A stretch of DNA of 64,000 nucleotides from Clostridium sp. E02 (GCF_003833015.1 NZ_RJLQ01000019.1:1-64000), one strand, 5' to 3'. Positions 43,824-54,082 are shown, counted from the first letter of the stretch. Notes: a model not told the origin generated them from the letters alone. A program made the numbers and translations.

Positions 43824-46800
43824 CTTTTTGTCCTCCCTCCTCATCTCCTTCTATCTCCGGCCAGATCTCCTCGGACTTAAGGGCTTTGAATTTTCGATAC
43901 TTGTACCCCTGGGTCTTTGGATCAAAGCCACAAACTGAGTGGTAAGGACAATAATCACAAGCACTTTTATTCCCTTGTTTATAAGGATTTACATCTATGA
44001 TCCCATCCAGTATTTCCATTCCCTGTGCCTTTAACTTATCATTTACAAATTGCCTCAGTGCCCCGAACCGTTTTGCTCCTGCTACAGAGGATTTTGCCTC
44101 CTGTATGATTCCATTTTTCATGGCAACAGGGATCACATCTGATTCCTTTTCAATCTCATGATCCAGATGAGCGATCGCTGCAAAGTCGCTATTTACCAGG
44201 CCGTTCATGCGAAGCTTTTTTAACATCTCTTTGTCGATCTCTTCTTTTTTCATCTCACCGTTTTTTTCTATGACCGGATCATCAATGTTATAGTAAAAGA
44301 TCCCTGCCGGAACCACTTTCTTGTCGGGTCTTCGCCTCTCTTCCATCTCCAGTGCCGCATCCATATATACAACTAGTTGAAGCTGCAGCCCATAATAAAG
44401 AGAAGTCAAATCAAATGCCGTACTCCCAGATTTATAATCAATAATCTTTACATAAACCGTTTCATCCTCTTCACATAAATCCATACGGTCAATTCTGCCC
44501 CGTAAATGAATGGCTTCATCCTTTGACAACGGAATCCGCATGGCTTTTAAATGATCCTCCGCAGAAAATGAGACTTCAAATCCTACGGGAGTGAAATCTC
44601 CTTTTTTCAACTGCTCAACAAGAGCCCATACCGTACGGTCCGTAATCCGCTCTACCTTTCCTGCAAGATAGGCATTTCTCGCTGAACTTTTTAATATAGT
44701 ATTGCCATACTCCTGAGCCACCTGGGTGACACACGCATGAACCATGGATTTGCGTTCTTCCTCAGACAAAGAATGAAAATCCTTTTTTTCTTCCGTCATT
44801 TTCTGAAACCACAAATCGATAGAATTGTGAAATAAGTTCCCGATGTCCATCGCTGCCAGTTCATACTCTTTCCGTTCCATAAGCTCCAATCCGTAAGTTA
44901 AAAAATGAGCATAAGCGCAGGATGCATACTGTTCCATACGGGTTACACTTCCTCTCATAACAGAGCCATAAAGGGCTTTGGCTGCTAATTTCCCGATCCC
45001 TTTCTTCTCATAGACATAAAAGGCCGCATCTGCTAGTTTCTTTCCTTCTTCTTTGTATTGATCCGATAAAAGAAACGCTCTTAGAAGCTCTAAAAATTCA
45101 CTTTTCGCTTCCAAGTTTCCACTGCCATATTCTCTTAGTTCATCTGCCAGTCGTTTTTTTGCTTCCAGAAACGATAAGGGTACCCCTTTCTTTTCGGGAG
45201 CCTGTTCCACAAGAAGTGGGAAAATTTTTTTCAATTCTCCAATCAGTGTGGAGGGACGCATGCTTTTTCCACTTCCATCCATTGCTGTATAGGACAAAAT
45301 AAGTTCCTGTTCTGGTTTTGTGAGTGAAAGGTAGATATAAAACCGCTGGCGAAACCCTTCCTCCATGGCCGTAGGGGCAAGTTCCATGTCATTGTTATGT
45401 AGATACACCCTTTCCCGATCTGTAAAAAGACTGCTTTTCTCCTTTTTCACCGGAACAATTCCGTCATTTACTCCCACAAAAAACAGCACTTTAATATGAT
45501 CAAGTCTCGTTCTAGTCAGATCTCCTACAAAAACCCGGTCTATGGAAGCTGGAATCACACCGACTTTAATCTCAGAAAATCCTGCATCCAAAATCTCCGC
45601 GTACTCTTTTTTACTTACATGCTCCTCACCCAGAAGACCTGCCAATCGATCAAATAAATCCATTACAAGTCCATAAACCTGTCCGTATTCTTTGGCAAGA
45701 CTAAATTCTCCCATATCCTGGAATTTTTTCTCATAGGCTGTCATCTTCTCTTCCATTCGGTTGTCCATAAGAAGATCCAGAACCGCAGCCGTTAAAGTTG
45801 ATACGGTAGAATCCTTTTTTTGAAATGCGTCCCTTAACTTTGTTAAAGGAGTCAAAATCTCTTCTCTTAGCTGGTTTAATTCCAACAGGTTTAATTCCTT
45901 TCCTCCTCGGTACCAGCCTTCCCACGGTGTTTCCCATCTTTTATATCCCCGGATTCCAAGCGCAATCACGTAGTTTTCCAGACGATCGGCTTTTTCCTTA
46001 TCTTCTTCCCGGATGATCAGTCCGGTACGAATGTACCGAAGCACTGATTCATAGGAAAAATCCTTTCGAATGATATCAATCCCAGCCCGAATCACTTCCA
46101 CCATAGGGTTTTTTAAGATACTCTTCTTATCATCTAAAAAGAATGGAATCCCATTTTGCTGGAATTGATGGTTGATTTCTTTGGCATAACTTAAAAGATC
46201 TCCCGTTATCACTGCCATATCCCGATACCTTAGCCCATTTTTCCGAACCCTTTCTTCCATTGAACGGAGAACAAATGCAATCTCCTCTGACGGATTCAGT
46301 GCCTGGTATAAATGAATGGAGGCTGGCACTTCTTTGTATTTATTTCCTTTGTAGCGGTAAAGATTCTGTTCCAAAAAATCAAGATCCACTCCCGCCCCTT
46401 TTTGAAATCGAATCTGTGGGTGAGCAGAAAGCAGGATATCCTGATCCCGGCTGGTCTGCGTAACTTTTGCAAGATCGTTTATCTTCTTTATCATCTGCCG
46501 GCTCATGTAAAATAGCTCTTGGGACCCTGTTTTCTGGCTCATGTTTTCCCTTGGATCAATGGTCACTGTAATTATGACCTTTTTGCAATACCGAAGAAGC
46601 AATTCCAAAATCCGGTACTGGACTGGGGTAAAACCAGTGTATCCATCTAAGGTAATCACACTGTTTTTGATCCGTTCTGATCTCGGAAGAACATGACAAA
46701 GCACATCAAGAATTTCCTCTGTAGTAATGTATTTTTTTTCAATATAATCTTTGAATCCCTGATAGACCACAGAAATATCTGATAACTTCTGGCGAAGCAC

Positions 46801-47247
46801 TGGACTTATAGTTTGGGGGATTTCTTCCTTTAATTGGTCTGGTGAAATTCCATATTGATAAAGCTCAGACAACATGGATTTTAACTGAGATATAAATCCT
46901 GCTTTTGATAAATGTTCTTTATATAAAATCAAATCTTTTTTATGATTGGCCGCCACTTTCCGCAAAACCATTGATTTCCCCATATCATCAAGAATCTGAG
47001 GATTCTTGATAGAAAGTTCTTCAAATATCCGGTAAGCGAATCTCATAAAACTAACAATGTCAATATTCATAACTCCATGGTTTGGATGGAGGGAAACGAT
47101 CTCTTTTTGGGTCTGCATAGTAAACTGCTCTGGTACCATGGCAATGTATTTGGTCTCTGGATCACTTATGGACTGCCGAATCAGTTCGGTATACAGACAA
47201 GTCGTCTTGCCTGACCCAGAACCACCTATAATAAATTGAAGTGACAT
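43813..47247 (-). CDS. addB: ATP-dependent helicase/deoxyribonuclease AddB
   Basis: The 1144-aa partner of AddA. The N-terminal Walker A is GGSGSGKTTCLYTE near 7. The C-terminal RecB-like nuclease contains KIIDYKSGS near 980, framed by the [4Fe-4S] cluster cysteines: one in YASCAYAHFL near 770 and CDYCPYHSVC near 1105. Length and cluster fit the Bacillus-type protein. GGAGGCGATTAGGTT precedes the ATG. First gene of the operon; a palindromic element lies 31 bp upstream. Confidence 0.96.
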   Translation of the reverse strand: MSLQFIIGGSGSGKTTCLYTELIRQSISDPETKYIAMVPEQFTMQTQKEIVSLHPNHGVMNIDIVSFMRFAYRIFEELSIKNPQILDDMGKSMVLRKVAANHKKDLILYKEHLSKAGFISQLKSMLSELYQYGISPDQLKEEIPQTISPVLRQKLSDISVVYQGFKDYIEKKYITTEEILDVLCHVLPRSERIKNSVITLDGYTGFTPVQYRILELLLRYCKKVIITVTIDPRENMSQKTGSQELFYMSRQMIKKINDLAKVTQTSRDQDILLSAHPQIRFQKGAGVDLDFLEQNLYRYKGNKYKEVPASIHLYQALNPSEEIAFVLRSMEERVRKNGLRYRDMAVITGDLLSYAKEINHQFQQNGIPFFLDDKKSILKNPMVEVIRAGIDIIRKDFSYESVLRYIRTGLIIREEDKEKADRLENYVIALGIRGYKRWETPWEGWYRGGKELNLLELNQLREEILTPLTKLRDAFQKKDSTVSTLTAAVLDLLMDNRMEEKMTAYEKKFQDMGEFSLAKEYGQVYGLVMDLFDRLAGLLGEEHVSKKEYAEILDAGFSEIKVGVIPASIDRVFVGDLTRTRLDHIKVLFFVGVNDGIVPVKKEKSSLFTDRERVYLHNNDMELAPTAMEEGFRQRFYIYLSLTKPEQELILSYTAMDGSGKSMRPSTLIGELKKIFPLLVEQAPEKKGVPLSFLEAKKRLADELREYGSGNLEAKSEFLELLRAFLLSDQYKEEGKKLADAAFYVYEKKGIGKLAAKALYGSVMRGSVTRMEQYASCAYAHFLTYGLELMERKEYELAAMDIGNLFHNSIDLWFQKMTEEKKDFHSLSEEERKSMVHACVTQVAQEYGNTILKSSARNAYLAGKVERITDRTVWALVEQLKKGDFTPVGFEVSFSAEDHLKAMRIPLSKDEAIHLRGRIDRMDLCEEDETVYVKIIDYKSGSTAFDLTSLYYGLQLQLVVYMDAALEMEERRRPDKKVVPAGIFYYNIDDPVIEKNGEMKKEEIDKEMLKKLRMNGLVNSDFAAIAHLDHEIEKESDVIPVAMKNGIIQEAKSSVAGAKRFGALRQFVNDKLKAQGMEILDGIIDVNPYKQGNKSACDYCPYHSVCGFDPKTQGYKYRKFKALKSEEIWPEIEGDEEGGQKDGN

Positions 47248-47277
47248 AACCTAATCGCCTCCTATTCTTCTATCTTT

Positions 47278-47310
47278 TTATCTCATAAGACGTGATTTCC
47301 TATGAGATAA
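47278..47310. promoter_or_regulatory. palindrome upstream of addB
   Basis: TTATCTCATA (47278-47287) and TATGAGATAA (47301-47310) are perfect inverted repeats separated by 13 bp, 31-63 bp before the addB start. It looks like an operator or an RNA stem in the leader. It does not match the usual Firmicutes LexA box. Confidence 0.45.
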
Positions 47311-47431
47311 AACAAAACGCATGTTTGCTTACCATATTATCACAAATTTCCTTTTACAACAATAAATTCTTAGGAATGAAACCACCCAATCCACTCATAC
47401 ATTATAACAAACGGTATGGAGGGCTTTTTAT

Positions 47432-47872
47432 ATGAGCTCAAAAACAAAAATAGTTGTTCTACGAATGAAAGAAATCATTTACACTGCAATTTTTGTAGGC
47501 CTTGGGATTCTTCTCATAACCCTGTTTTTAGTCATGTTCCGCCCGAAAAAGGATTCAGTCCCTACTTCCAGCGATCCTATGCTCTATGTTCCGGGTGTGT
47601 ATTCTTCTGCCATTACATTAAACAGCCAGGATGTGAATGTAGAAATCACAGTTGACTCAAAGAAAATCACTTCTGTTACTCTGGTTCCATTAAGCGAGGC
47701 GGTTACCACCATGTATCCTCTTATGCAGCCCGCTATGGATAACCTATCGGAACAGATTTTGAAAAACCAGTCCACCAAAAACATTTCTTATTCCGATGAC
47801 ACACGCTATACTTCCAGCGTATTGTTAAAGGCTGTGAATCAAGCACTTACCAAGGCTGAAAAAACAGATTAG
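47432..47872 (+). CDS. membrane-anchored protein with FMN-binding-like domain
   Basis: A 146-aa protein with one N-terminal TM helix (about 15-36) and an extracytoplasmic domain containing YVPGVYSSAITLNSQDVNVEITVDSKKITSVTLVPL, which resembles the small FMN-binding domain found in Rnf/Nqr-linked proteins. The Ser/Thr flavin attachment site of that family is not certain here. The region SEAVTTMYPLMQP and the C-terminus are well ordered. No partner is encoded nearby. GGAGG precedes the ATG by 9 bases. The role is unknown; the domain call is tentative. Confidence 0.55.
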   Translation: MSSKTKIVVLRMKEIIYTAIFVGLGILLITLFLVMFRPKKDSVPTSSDPMLYVPGVYSSAITLNSQDVNVEITVDSKKITSVTLVPLSEAVTTMYPLMQPAMDNLSEQILKNQSTKNISYSDDTRYTSSVLLKAVNQALTKAEKTD

Positions 47873-47906
47873 GATCAGAACAAGATCACGTACATAATAC
47901 AAAGGA

Positions 47907-47962
47907 ACAAACCTGGCTGCCGATTTATGCCCTTTTTCGGTCTTTCTACCGGTAGCCGGTAT
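47907..47962 (+). terminator. possible terminator after the FMN-binding-like gene
   Basis: TGGCTGCCG near 47914 can pair with CGGTAGCCG near 47951, with one G-T pair. The loop is large and there is no clean T-run, so the assignment is weak. Confidence 0.3.
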
Positions 47963-47998
47963 ATTTAAGAAGTTCTCTTTAATTTCACCGGAACAGGC

Positions 47999-48027
47999 TT
48001 GACAAGAAAAGATATGTTTACTATACT
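47999..48027 (+). promoter_or_regulatory. promoter of the riboswitch-exchanger transcript
   Basis: TTGACA (47999-48004), 17-bp spacer, TATACT (48022-48027); start near 48034. Confidence 0.75.
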
Positions 48028-48035
48028 AATATCAA

Positions 48036-48143
48036 ATAAAAGGGAGTAGCTTACGCTTACAGCGTTTTGTGTATTCGACATACCCGTTTTCCTTCTATCA
48101 GAATTCCTTCTGTCAGTGTGGACAAACCGGTACGCATATAATT
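48036..48143 (+). promoter_or_regulatory. yybP-ykoY (manganese-type) riboswitch
   Basis: AAAGGGAGTAGC near 48038 and TTCGACATACCCG near 48074 are the two conserved internal loops of this class, followed by GGACAAACCGGTACGC near 48120 and by a terminator hairpin. The class senses Mn2+ and often controls metal or cation exporters, as is the case here. The call rests on motif recall, not on folding. Confidence 0.65.
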
Positions 48144-48192
48144 AGCGAGACTTTTACTGCACGGGAACGTGCAATAAAAGCCTCGCTTTTTC
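48144..48192 (+). terminator. riboswitch-controlled terminator before the CaCA exchanger gene
   Basis: AGCGAGACTTTTACTGCAC pairs with GTGCAATAAAAGCCTCGCT (two mismatches) and is followed by TTTTTC. It lies 38 bp before the gene. Confidence 0.85.
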
Positions 48193-48229
48193 AATACACC
48201 TACAATCTTAATAAGAAAGAGGGATTCAT

Positions 48230-49147
48230 ATGATGATGTACGTAAGTTTAATATTAGGTTTTGTACTGCTAATCAAGGGTGCCGATTATTTTGTAGAAGC
48301 CAGTTCGTCGATTGCCAGAAAGTTACGAATCCCCAGTATCATCATTGGTCTAACAATCGTAGCATTCGGCACCAGTGCACCGGAGCTTGCAGTCAGTACT
48401 ACCGCTGCTCTGTCTGGCAACAATGATATTGCAATTGGAAATGTGATCGGTTCTAATATCTTTAATCTTCTGGTAGTTTTAGGTGCATGTGGTGTCATAC
48501 ACCCGTTTCGGGTACGGCTTCGTTGGGATTACGCTGCATCGATAGGTGCTGGTGTTTTATTGCTCGTCATTATGATTACGAATTTAAATATTTCCAGATT
48601 AGAAGGCGTTATCCTCTTTGCTTTTTTTATATTCTTCGTAGGCTTTACCATTCGAGACGCCATCGTAAACCGGGCTCCCAAAGAAATTGAAACGGTTTCC
48701 ATGCCCAGTTGGCTCTCCGCTGTCTATATCATTCTTGGTCTTTCCGCAATTATATGGGGCGGTAATCTAGTTGTGAATAATGCCAGTGCCATCGCAGCCT
48801 CCTTTGGCCTTAGTCAGTCATTAATCGGACTAACCATAGTGGCTTTTGGCACTTCCTTACCAGAACTAGTTACTTCCATCGTCGCTTCCAGAAAAGGAGA
48901 AAATGGTCTGGCACTTGGTAATGTAATTGGATCCAACCTCTTTAATATCCTGATGGTACTTGGGATCTCCGCCTCCATCAGCCCCATTAAGGTAAATCCG
49001 CTGTCTATTTATGACGCCGCTTTTTTAATCCTCATCAGCCTTGTCACCTTTCTATTTTGCAAGACCAAGAAAAAGTTAAACCGTTTGGAAAGTATATTTA
49101 TGATCGTCGTTTATATGATCTATATGTTCTATATCGTGATTCGATAG
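48230..49147 (+). CDS. CaCA family cation/Na+ exchanger (YrbG-like)
   Basis: A 305-aa membrane antiporter with two homologous five-helix halves. Each half has the ion-binding repeat: AFGTSAPELAVS with GNVIGSNIFNLLVVLG in the first, and AFGTSLPELVTS with GNVIGSNLFNILMVLG in the second. Family members exchange Ca2+ or similar cations against Na+ or H+. The upstream Mn2+-type riboswitch suggests a role in Mn2+ or Ca2+ export. GAGGGATTCAT precedes the ATG; a second ATG follows immediately. Confidence 0.92.
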   Translation: MMMYVSLILGFVLLIKGADYFVEASSSIARKLRIPSIIIGLTIVAFGTSAPELAVSTTAALSGNNDIAIGNVIGSNIFNLLVVLGACGVIHPFRVRLRWDYAASIGAGVLLLVIMITNLNISRLEGVILFAFFIFFVGFTIRDAIVNRAPKEIETVSMPSWLSAVYIILGLSAIIWGGNLVVNNASAIAASFGLSQSLIGLTIVAFGTSLPELVTSIVASRKGENGLALGNVIGSNLFNILMVLGISASISPIKVNPLSIYDAAFLILISLVTFLFCKTKKKLNRLESIFMIVVYMIYMFYIVIR

Positions 49148-49153
49148 ACCAAA

Positions 49154-50026
49154 TTATTCCATCGGTGCCCGGTAAAAGCTTCCAAAGAACTGCTGCGTTT
49201 TAAACATATTTACAATCACATGGTCATCCACTCGGTGGAATAAAGCAATAATATCTGTGACCTCATAGGAAGACACTACAGTATGAAGAAGATACATCTT
49301 CTTCTTGCTGTAACCACCCATGGCATCGACACAGGATATGCCATGTCTAAATTCCTTTCCGTATTCTCCGGCCAGTTCCGGCCCTTTTTCCGTCGTAATT
49401 TGAAGCGTTACCCGATCATACCTATGATGAAATGTGGAAATAACTTTCGTTGTAACAAACTGAAACAAAATAGAGTATCCAGCATAATCCCAACCAAAAA
49501 TAGCTCCAAAAATACAAAGTACAAGTACATTCCCACTGAATACAGAAGACCAGATAGAATTCCCCGTTTTATTGGATACATAAAGAGCAATAAAATCAGT
49601 TCCCCCTGTGGACGCATTCCCCCTGAGTGCTAGAACAACGGAAAATCCATATAATACGCCCCCATAAACCACATTTAATAATCCGTCATCGAAAATAGGT
49701 TGGAAGTTACAGATTTTTAATAATGCACTGGATAACAATACTTGAAGCAATGAATACATCGTAAATCGCTTGCTGATGCTTTTACTGCAGATGAAAGCCA
49801 CCGGAAGGTTTAACAAAATCATGCCAAGGGACGTTGAAATGTGAAAACCAAATAGAGACGTAATTCGATCAATTAGTATGGCAAGTCCCGTAAAACCTCC
49901 AGAAAGCAATCCAGCCGGCCGAATAAATGCCTGAATTACGTATGTTTGTAATAAAGCAGATCCAATCACAGCCGCTGTGGTCATCGCACATCGGATCCTT
50001 TTATCCCGTCTTAGAATTTTCCACAT
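49154..50026 (-). CDS. YitT family membrane protein with structured leader
   Basis: A 290-aa protein with about five or six TM helices (FIRPAGLLSGGFTGLAILIDRI near 35, GNASTGGTDFIALYVS near 135) and a C-terminal DUF2179-type domain (about 205-285). It is only distantly related to the YitT protein at 30513-31364. The start at 50026 follows GGAGGAATTTT; six upstream codons in frame lack a ribosome binding site. It is convergent with the exchanger gene, 6 bp away. The 219-nt leader with its own terminator suggests attenuation control. Confidence 0.88.
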   Translation of the reverse strand: MWKILRRDKRIRCAMTTAAVIGSALLQTYVIQAFIRPAGLLSGGFTGLAILIDRITSLFGFHISTSLGMILLNLPVAFICSKSISKRFTMYSLLQVLLSSALLKICNFQPIFDDGLLNVVYGGVLYGFSVVLALRGNASTGGTDFIALYVSNKTGNSIWSSVFSGNVLVLCIFGAIFGWDYAGYSILFQFVTTKVISTFHHRYDRVTLQITTEKGPELAGEYGKEFRHGISCVDAMGGYSKKKMYLLHTVVSSYEVTDIIALFHRVDDHVIVNMFKTQQFFGSFYRAPME

Positions 50027-50109
50027 AAAATTCCTCCTTATCAATAAATAATATTATATATGATTACTTATATCATATCAATAATTAAGGATGTTATTTC
50101 CTATGAGAC

Positions 50110-50151
50110 AAAAAATAGAGAAGTACCTTTCCCCCACAGAAGGCACTCCTC
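50110..50151 (-). terminator. leader terminator upstream of YitT
   Basis: Minus strand: GAGGAGTGCCTT pairs with AAGGTACTTCTC (12 bp with two G-T pairs), loop of 10 G-rich bases, then TATTTTTT. It lies before the gene and inside its own transcript, so it is an attenuator candidate. Confidence 0.75.
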
Positions 50152-50245
50152 CGTCACGATCCAAAACCGTCACATTATACTGTTTCTACATTTTGGCATC
50201 CCCGAGCCCAAATGATGCACGAAAAACACTTTTTCCTGCGCTACA
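50152..50245 (-). promoter_or_regulatory. unclassified structured leader RNA, possible riboswitch
   Basis: Between a promoter and a terminator, this minus-strand segment contains a GCGCA...TGC stem and a second hairpin, CATTTGGGC...TGCCAAAATG. Two GTGACGG direct repeats lie before the terminator. It does not match the FMN, TPP, cobalamin, lysine, glycine, purine, SAM, cyclic-di-GMP, cyclic-di-AMP, fluoride or T-box motifs I checked from memory. Confidence 0.45.
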
Positions 50246-50251
50246 TGTAAG

Positions 50252-50280
50252 ATAATACCATATTATAAGTTTAAAGTCAA
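50252..50280 (-). promoter_or_regulatory. promoter of the YitT leader
   Basis: Minus strand: TTGACT (50280-50275), 17-bp spacer ending TGG, TATTAT (50257-50252). Confidence 0.65.
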
Positions 50281-50388
50281 TATTTTTAGTCTATTATACC
50301 CAAACACATTCCGTATTTTCTTGTAATTATCGTATGAAATTCTACATTTTTAATGAAATTTTAGTTATCAGCATACAGATTTTACAAA

Positions 50389-50417
50389 ACATATAATTGT
50401 ATAAAATGCGCATACTA
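50389..50417 (+). promoter_or_regulatory. sigma-G-type (forespore) promoter of the spoVAF-like gene
   Basis: ACATA (50389-50393), 17-bp spacer, CATACTA (50411-50417). This fits the forespore sigma consensus (GHATR, 17-18, CATnnTA). It lies 49 bp before a GerA-family gene, a class expressed in the forespore. Confidence 0.6.
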
Positions 50418-50465
50418 TACTGATTTCTAATTTGCTGAAAAGCTTAAGACAAGGAGAGGTCACGA

Positions 50466-51875
50466 ATGAAATTTTCCAATCGTCTAGCCGATAATATGAA
50501 CTATTTAAATCAAAAACTGAATGTCAAAGAGAATTTTGACCTGATATACCGCACCTTTTACGTAGGAGGCAGAGAAGCATGTCTCTATTATATCTCTGGA
50601 TTTACCCAAGGGGGGATCTGGCAAAAGATTTTAGAAGACTTCTCCTTTATTCTTGAAAAAGATATGCCAAAAGATGCCCATGAATTTTCAAAAGTGGATT
50701 TTCCTTATGGCCAGGTAGATTTAGTAAGTTCATATGATGAAATTATTGTTCAGATTCTGTCAGGAGTATCCTGTCTGTTAATAGACGGATATGACAGTTG
50801 TTTTTCCATCGATACTAGAAACTATCCCGCTAGAAGTATATCTGAGCCGGATAAGGATAAAGTTTTACGAGGTTCCAGAGATGGTTTTGTGGAGACTTTG
50901 ATTTTTAATACAGCTCTCATGCGTCGGCGAATTCGCGATCCGAAACTTACTGTAGAGATTATGAGTGCAGGAGAAAGTTCTCATACCGATATCGCTATTT
51001 GCTATTTTGAGGGTAGATTTGATGAAAACCTGCTTACTATGATCAAAGACCGGATCCGAAAATTAAAAGTAGATGCACTCACTATGAATCAGGAGAGCCT
51101 TGCCGAATGTATCTATCCTCATAAGTGGTACAACCCCTTTCCAAAGTTCAAATACTCAGAACGACCTGATACTGCAGCCGCTTCTATTTTAGAAGGCAAT
51201 ATCGTCATTATGGTAGACAATTCCCCCTCAGCCATGATATTGCCTTCTTCTGTTTTTGATATTATAGAAGAAGCCGATGATTATTATTTTCCTCCCATTA
51301 CCGGAACCTATTTAAGACTCTCTCGATTTTTAATTTCCATTCTAACTTTATTTGTCACTCCTTTATGGCTCCTGTTCATGCAGAATCCGCAGTACGTTCC
51401 TTCCTGGCTTCAATTTATTCAGATATCAGAAACACCGAAAGTCCCACTGTTTTTTCAGCTTATGATATTAGAATTTGCAATCGATGGTTTAAGGCTTGCT
51501 GCCGTGAATACTCCCAGTATGCTGACCACTCCACTTAGTGTAATTGCTGGTATTGTTCTAGGAGAATATTCTGTAAAATCAGGCTGGTTTAACAGTGATA
51601 CCATGTTATATATGGCCTTTGTCACAATCGCCAACTATTCCCAGTCCAGTTTTGAATTGGGCTATGCCTTTAAGTTCATGCGTATGATTATGCTAATAAC
51701 AACTGCCTTATTTAACTTCTGGGGCTTTATTGGTGGTGCACTTCTTACAATACTTGCGATTGTATTTAATAAAACCATAGCTGGAAAGAGTTATATCTAC
51801 CCATTGATCCCATTCCATCTCTCAGAATTGAAAAAACGCCTTTTCCGGGGACGACTGCCCCATAGAGAAAAATAA
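50466..51875 (+). CDS. spoVAF: GerA family spore protein, SpoVAF-like
   Basis: A 469-aa protein of the GerA germinant-receptor A-subunit family. The N-terminal soluble domain (about 1-275) opens with NYLNQKLNVKENFDLIYRTFYVGGREACLYYISGF. The segment EGNIVIMVDNSPSAMILPSSVFDIIEEADDYYFPP is typical of SpoVAF and GerA proteins. The C-terminal half carries about five TM helices. The N-terminal match favours SpoVAF over a nutrient receptor A subunit, and no B or C subunits follow. It probably acts in the inner spore membrane. AGGAGAGG precedes the ATG, and a forespore promoter lies upstream. Confidence 0.82.
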   Translation: MKFSNRLADNMNYLNQKLNVKENFDLIYRTFYVGGREACLYYISGFTQGGIWQKILEDFSFILEKDMPKDAHEFSKVDFPYGQVDLVSSYDEIIVQILSGVSCLLIDGYDSCFSIDTRNYPARSISEPDKDKVLRGSRDGFVETLIFNTALMRRRIRDPKLTVEIMSAGESSHTDIAICYFEGRFDENLLTMIKDRIRKLKVDALTMNQESLAECIYPHKWYNPFPKFKYSERPDTAAASILEGNIVIMVDNSPSAMILPSSVFDIIEEADDYYFPPITGTYLRLSRFLISILTLFVTPLWLLFMQNPQYVPSWLQFIQISETPKVPLFFQLMILEFAIDGLRLAAVNTPSMLTTPLSVIAGIVLGEYSVKSGWFNSDTMLYMAFVTIANYSQSSFELGYAFKFMRMIMLITTALFNFWGFIGGALLTILAIVFNKTIAGKSYIYPLIPFHLSELKKRLFRGRLPHREK

Positions 51876-51905
51876 CAGGTGGAGATTTATAGAAATCTTC
51901 ACCTG
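51876..51905. terminator. bidirectional terminator between spoVAF-like gene and guaB
   Basis: CAGGTGGAGATTT (51876-51888) pairs with AAATCTTCACCTG (51893-51905), one mismatch. The minus-strand exit is TTATTTTT, serving guaB. Confidence 0.75.
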
Positions 51906-51915
51906 CTTCAAACAA

Positions 51916-53391
<1,476 letters not shown>

Positions 53392-53527
53392 TTATTTTAT
53401 TCGTTTCGCTATAAGCGAATTTTGCTTATTAGTTACATAGTTTAGCAAATTTTACGGAACTTGTCAACGGACATTTTTTTGTTTTTTTCCGTCCTATGTG
53501 GACAACCCTTCGTGTCATTTTTTACCA

Positions 53528-53566
53528 AAAGAAGAGTCAGACAGTTTTACAAACCGTCTGACTCTT
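53528..53566 (-). terminator. terminator of the gene at 53573-54082
   Basis: AAGAGTCAGACAGTTT (53532-53547) pairs with AAACCGTCTGACTCTT (53551-53566), one mismatch, followed on the minus strand by CTTTTGG. Confidence 0.75.
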
Positions 53567-53572
53567 CCTGTT

Positions 53573-54082
53573 TTATCGATCAACAATCACTTTTCGGGGT
53601 GATGTCATCCTCATACACTGAAGCAGCTTATCGTTTGGTTCAAATAAAATTTTAACCGTTTCTGAACCAGACTGACTGATTAACGTATAGGTTTTTTTCC
53701 CATTGACATGAGAAGAAAAATCCAATAACTTCATATTGCTTGTTTCGTGATTTTTCACCTCATCGGAATCGGTTGGTGCAACAATTTGAACCTCATCCAT
53801 CGTTCCTTCCCAGGCTTTTTTTCTCTTGCTCCTGCCATAGATACGGTCGATGGTAATCATGTTTGTCACAAATAAGTATTCGTATTCTACCTCACTGTTG
53901 CGGAATACAAAATATGTGCCTGCACCAACTGCAAACAAGATGATCACTCCAAAAATCCCAAATGCTGGTGTAATGGATAAGAAAATTGCGATCACGCATA
54001 ATATACCCATCAAGATTTTCAACAACATGGTATAGGCCGGAGACTTTCGCTTCACGAGCCACTCTGCATACATTTCATTCAT
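53573..54082 (-). CDS. small membrane protein, DUF6106-like
   Basis: A 169-aa protein with two TM helices (about 18-38 and 42-60) followed by a cytoplasmic domain (FVTNMITIDRIYGRSKRKKAWEGTMDEVQIVAPTDSDEV) related to PH-like folds. It resembles the DUF6106 family of Lachnospiraceae; function is unknown. It starts 78 bp behind groEL without an evident terminator between, so it may be transcribed from the chaperonin promoter or its own. The ribosome binding site is AAAGGA. Confidence 0.6.
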   Translation of the reverse strand: MNEMYAEWLVKRKSPAYTMLLKILMGILCVIAIFLSITPAFGIFGVIILFAVGAGTYFVFRNSEVEYEYLFVTNMITIDRIYGRSKRKKAWEGTMDEVQIVAPTDSDEVKNHETSNMKLLDFSSHVNGKKTYTLISQSGSETVKILFEPNDKLLQCMRMTSPRKVIVDR

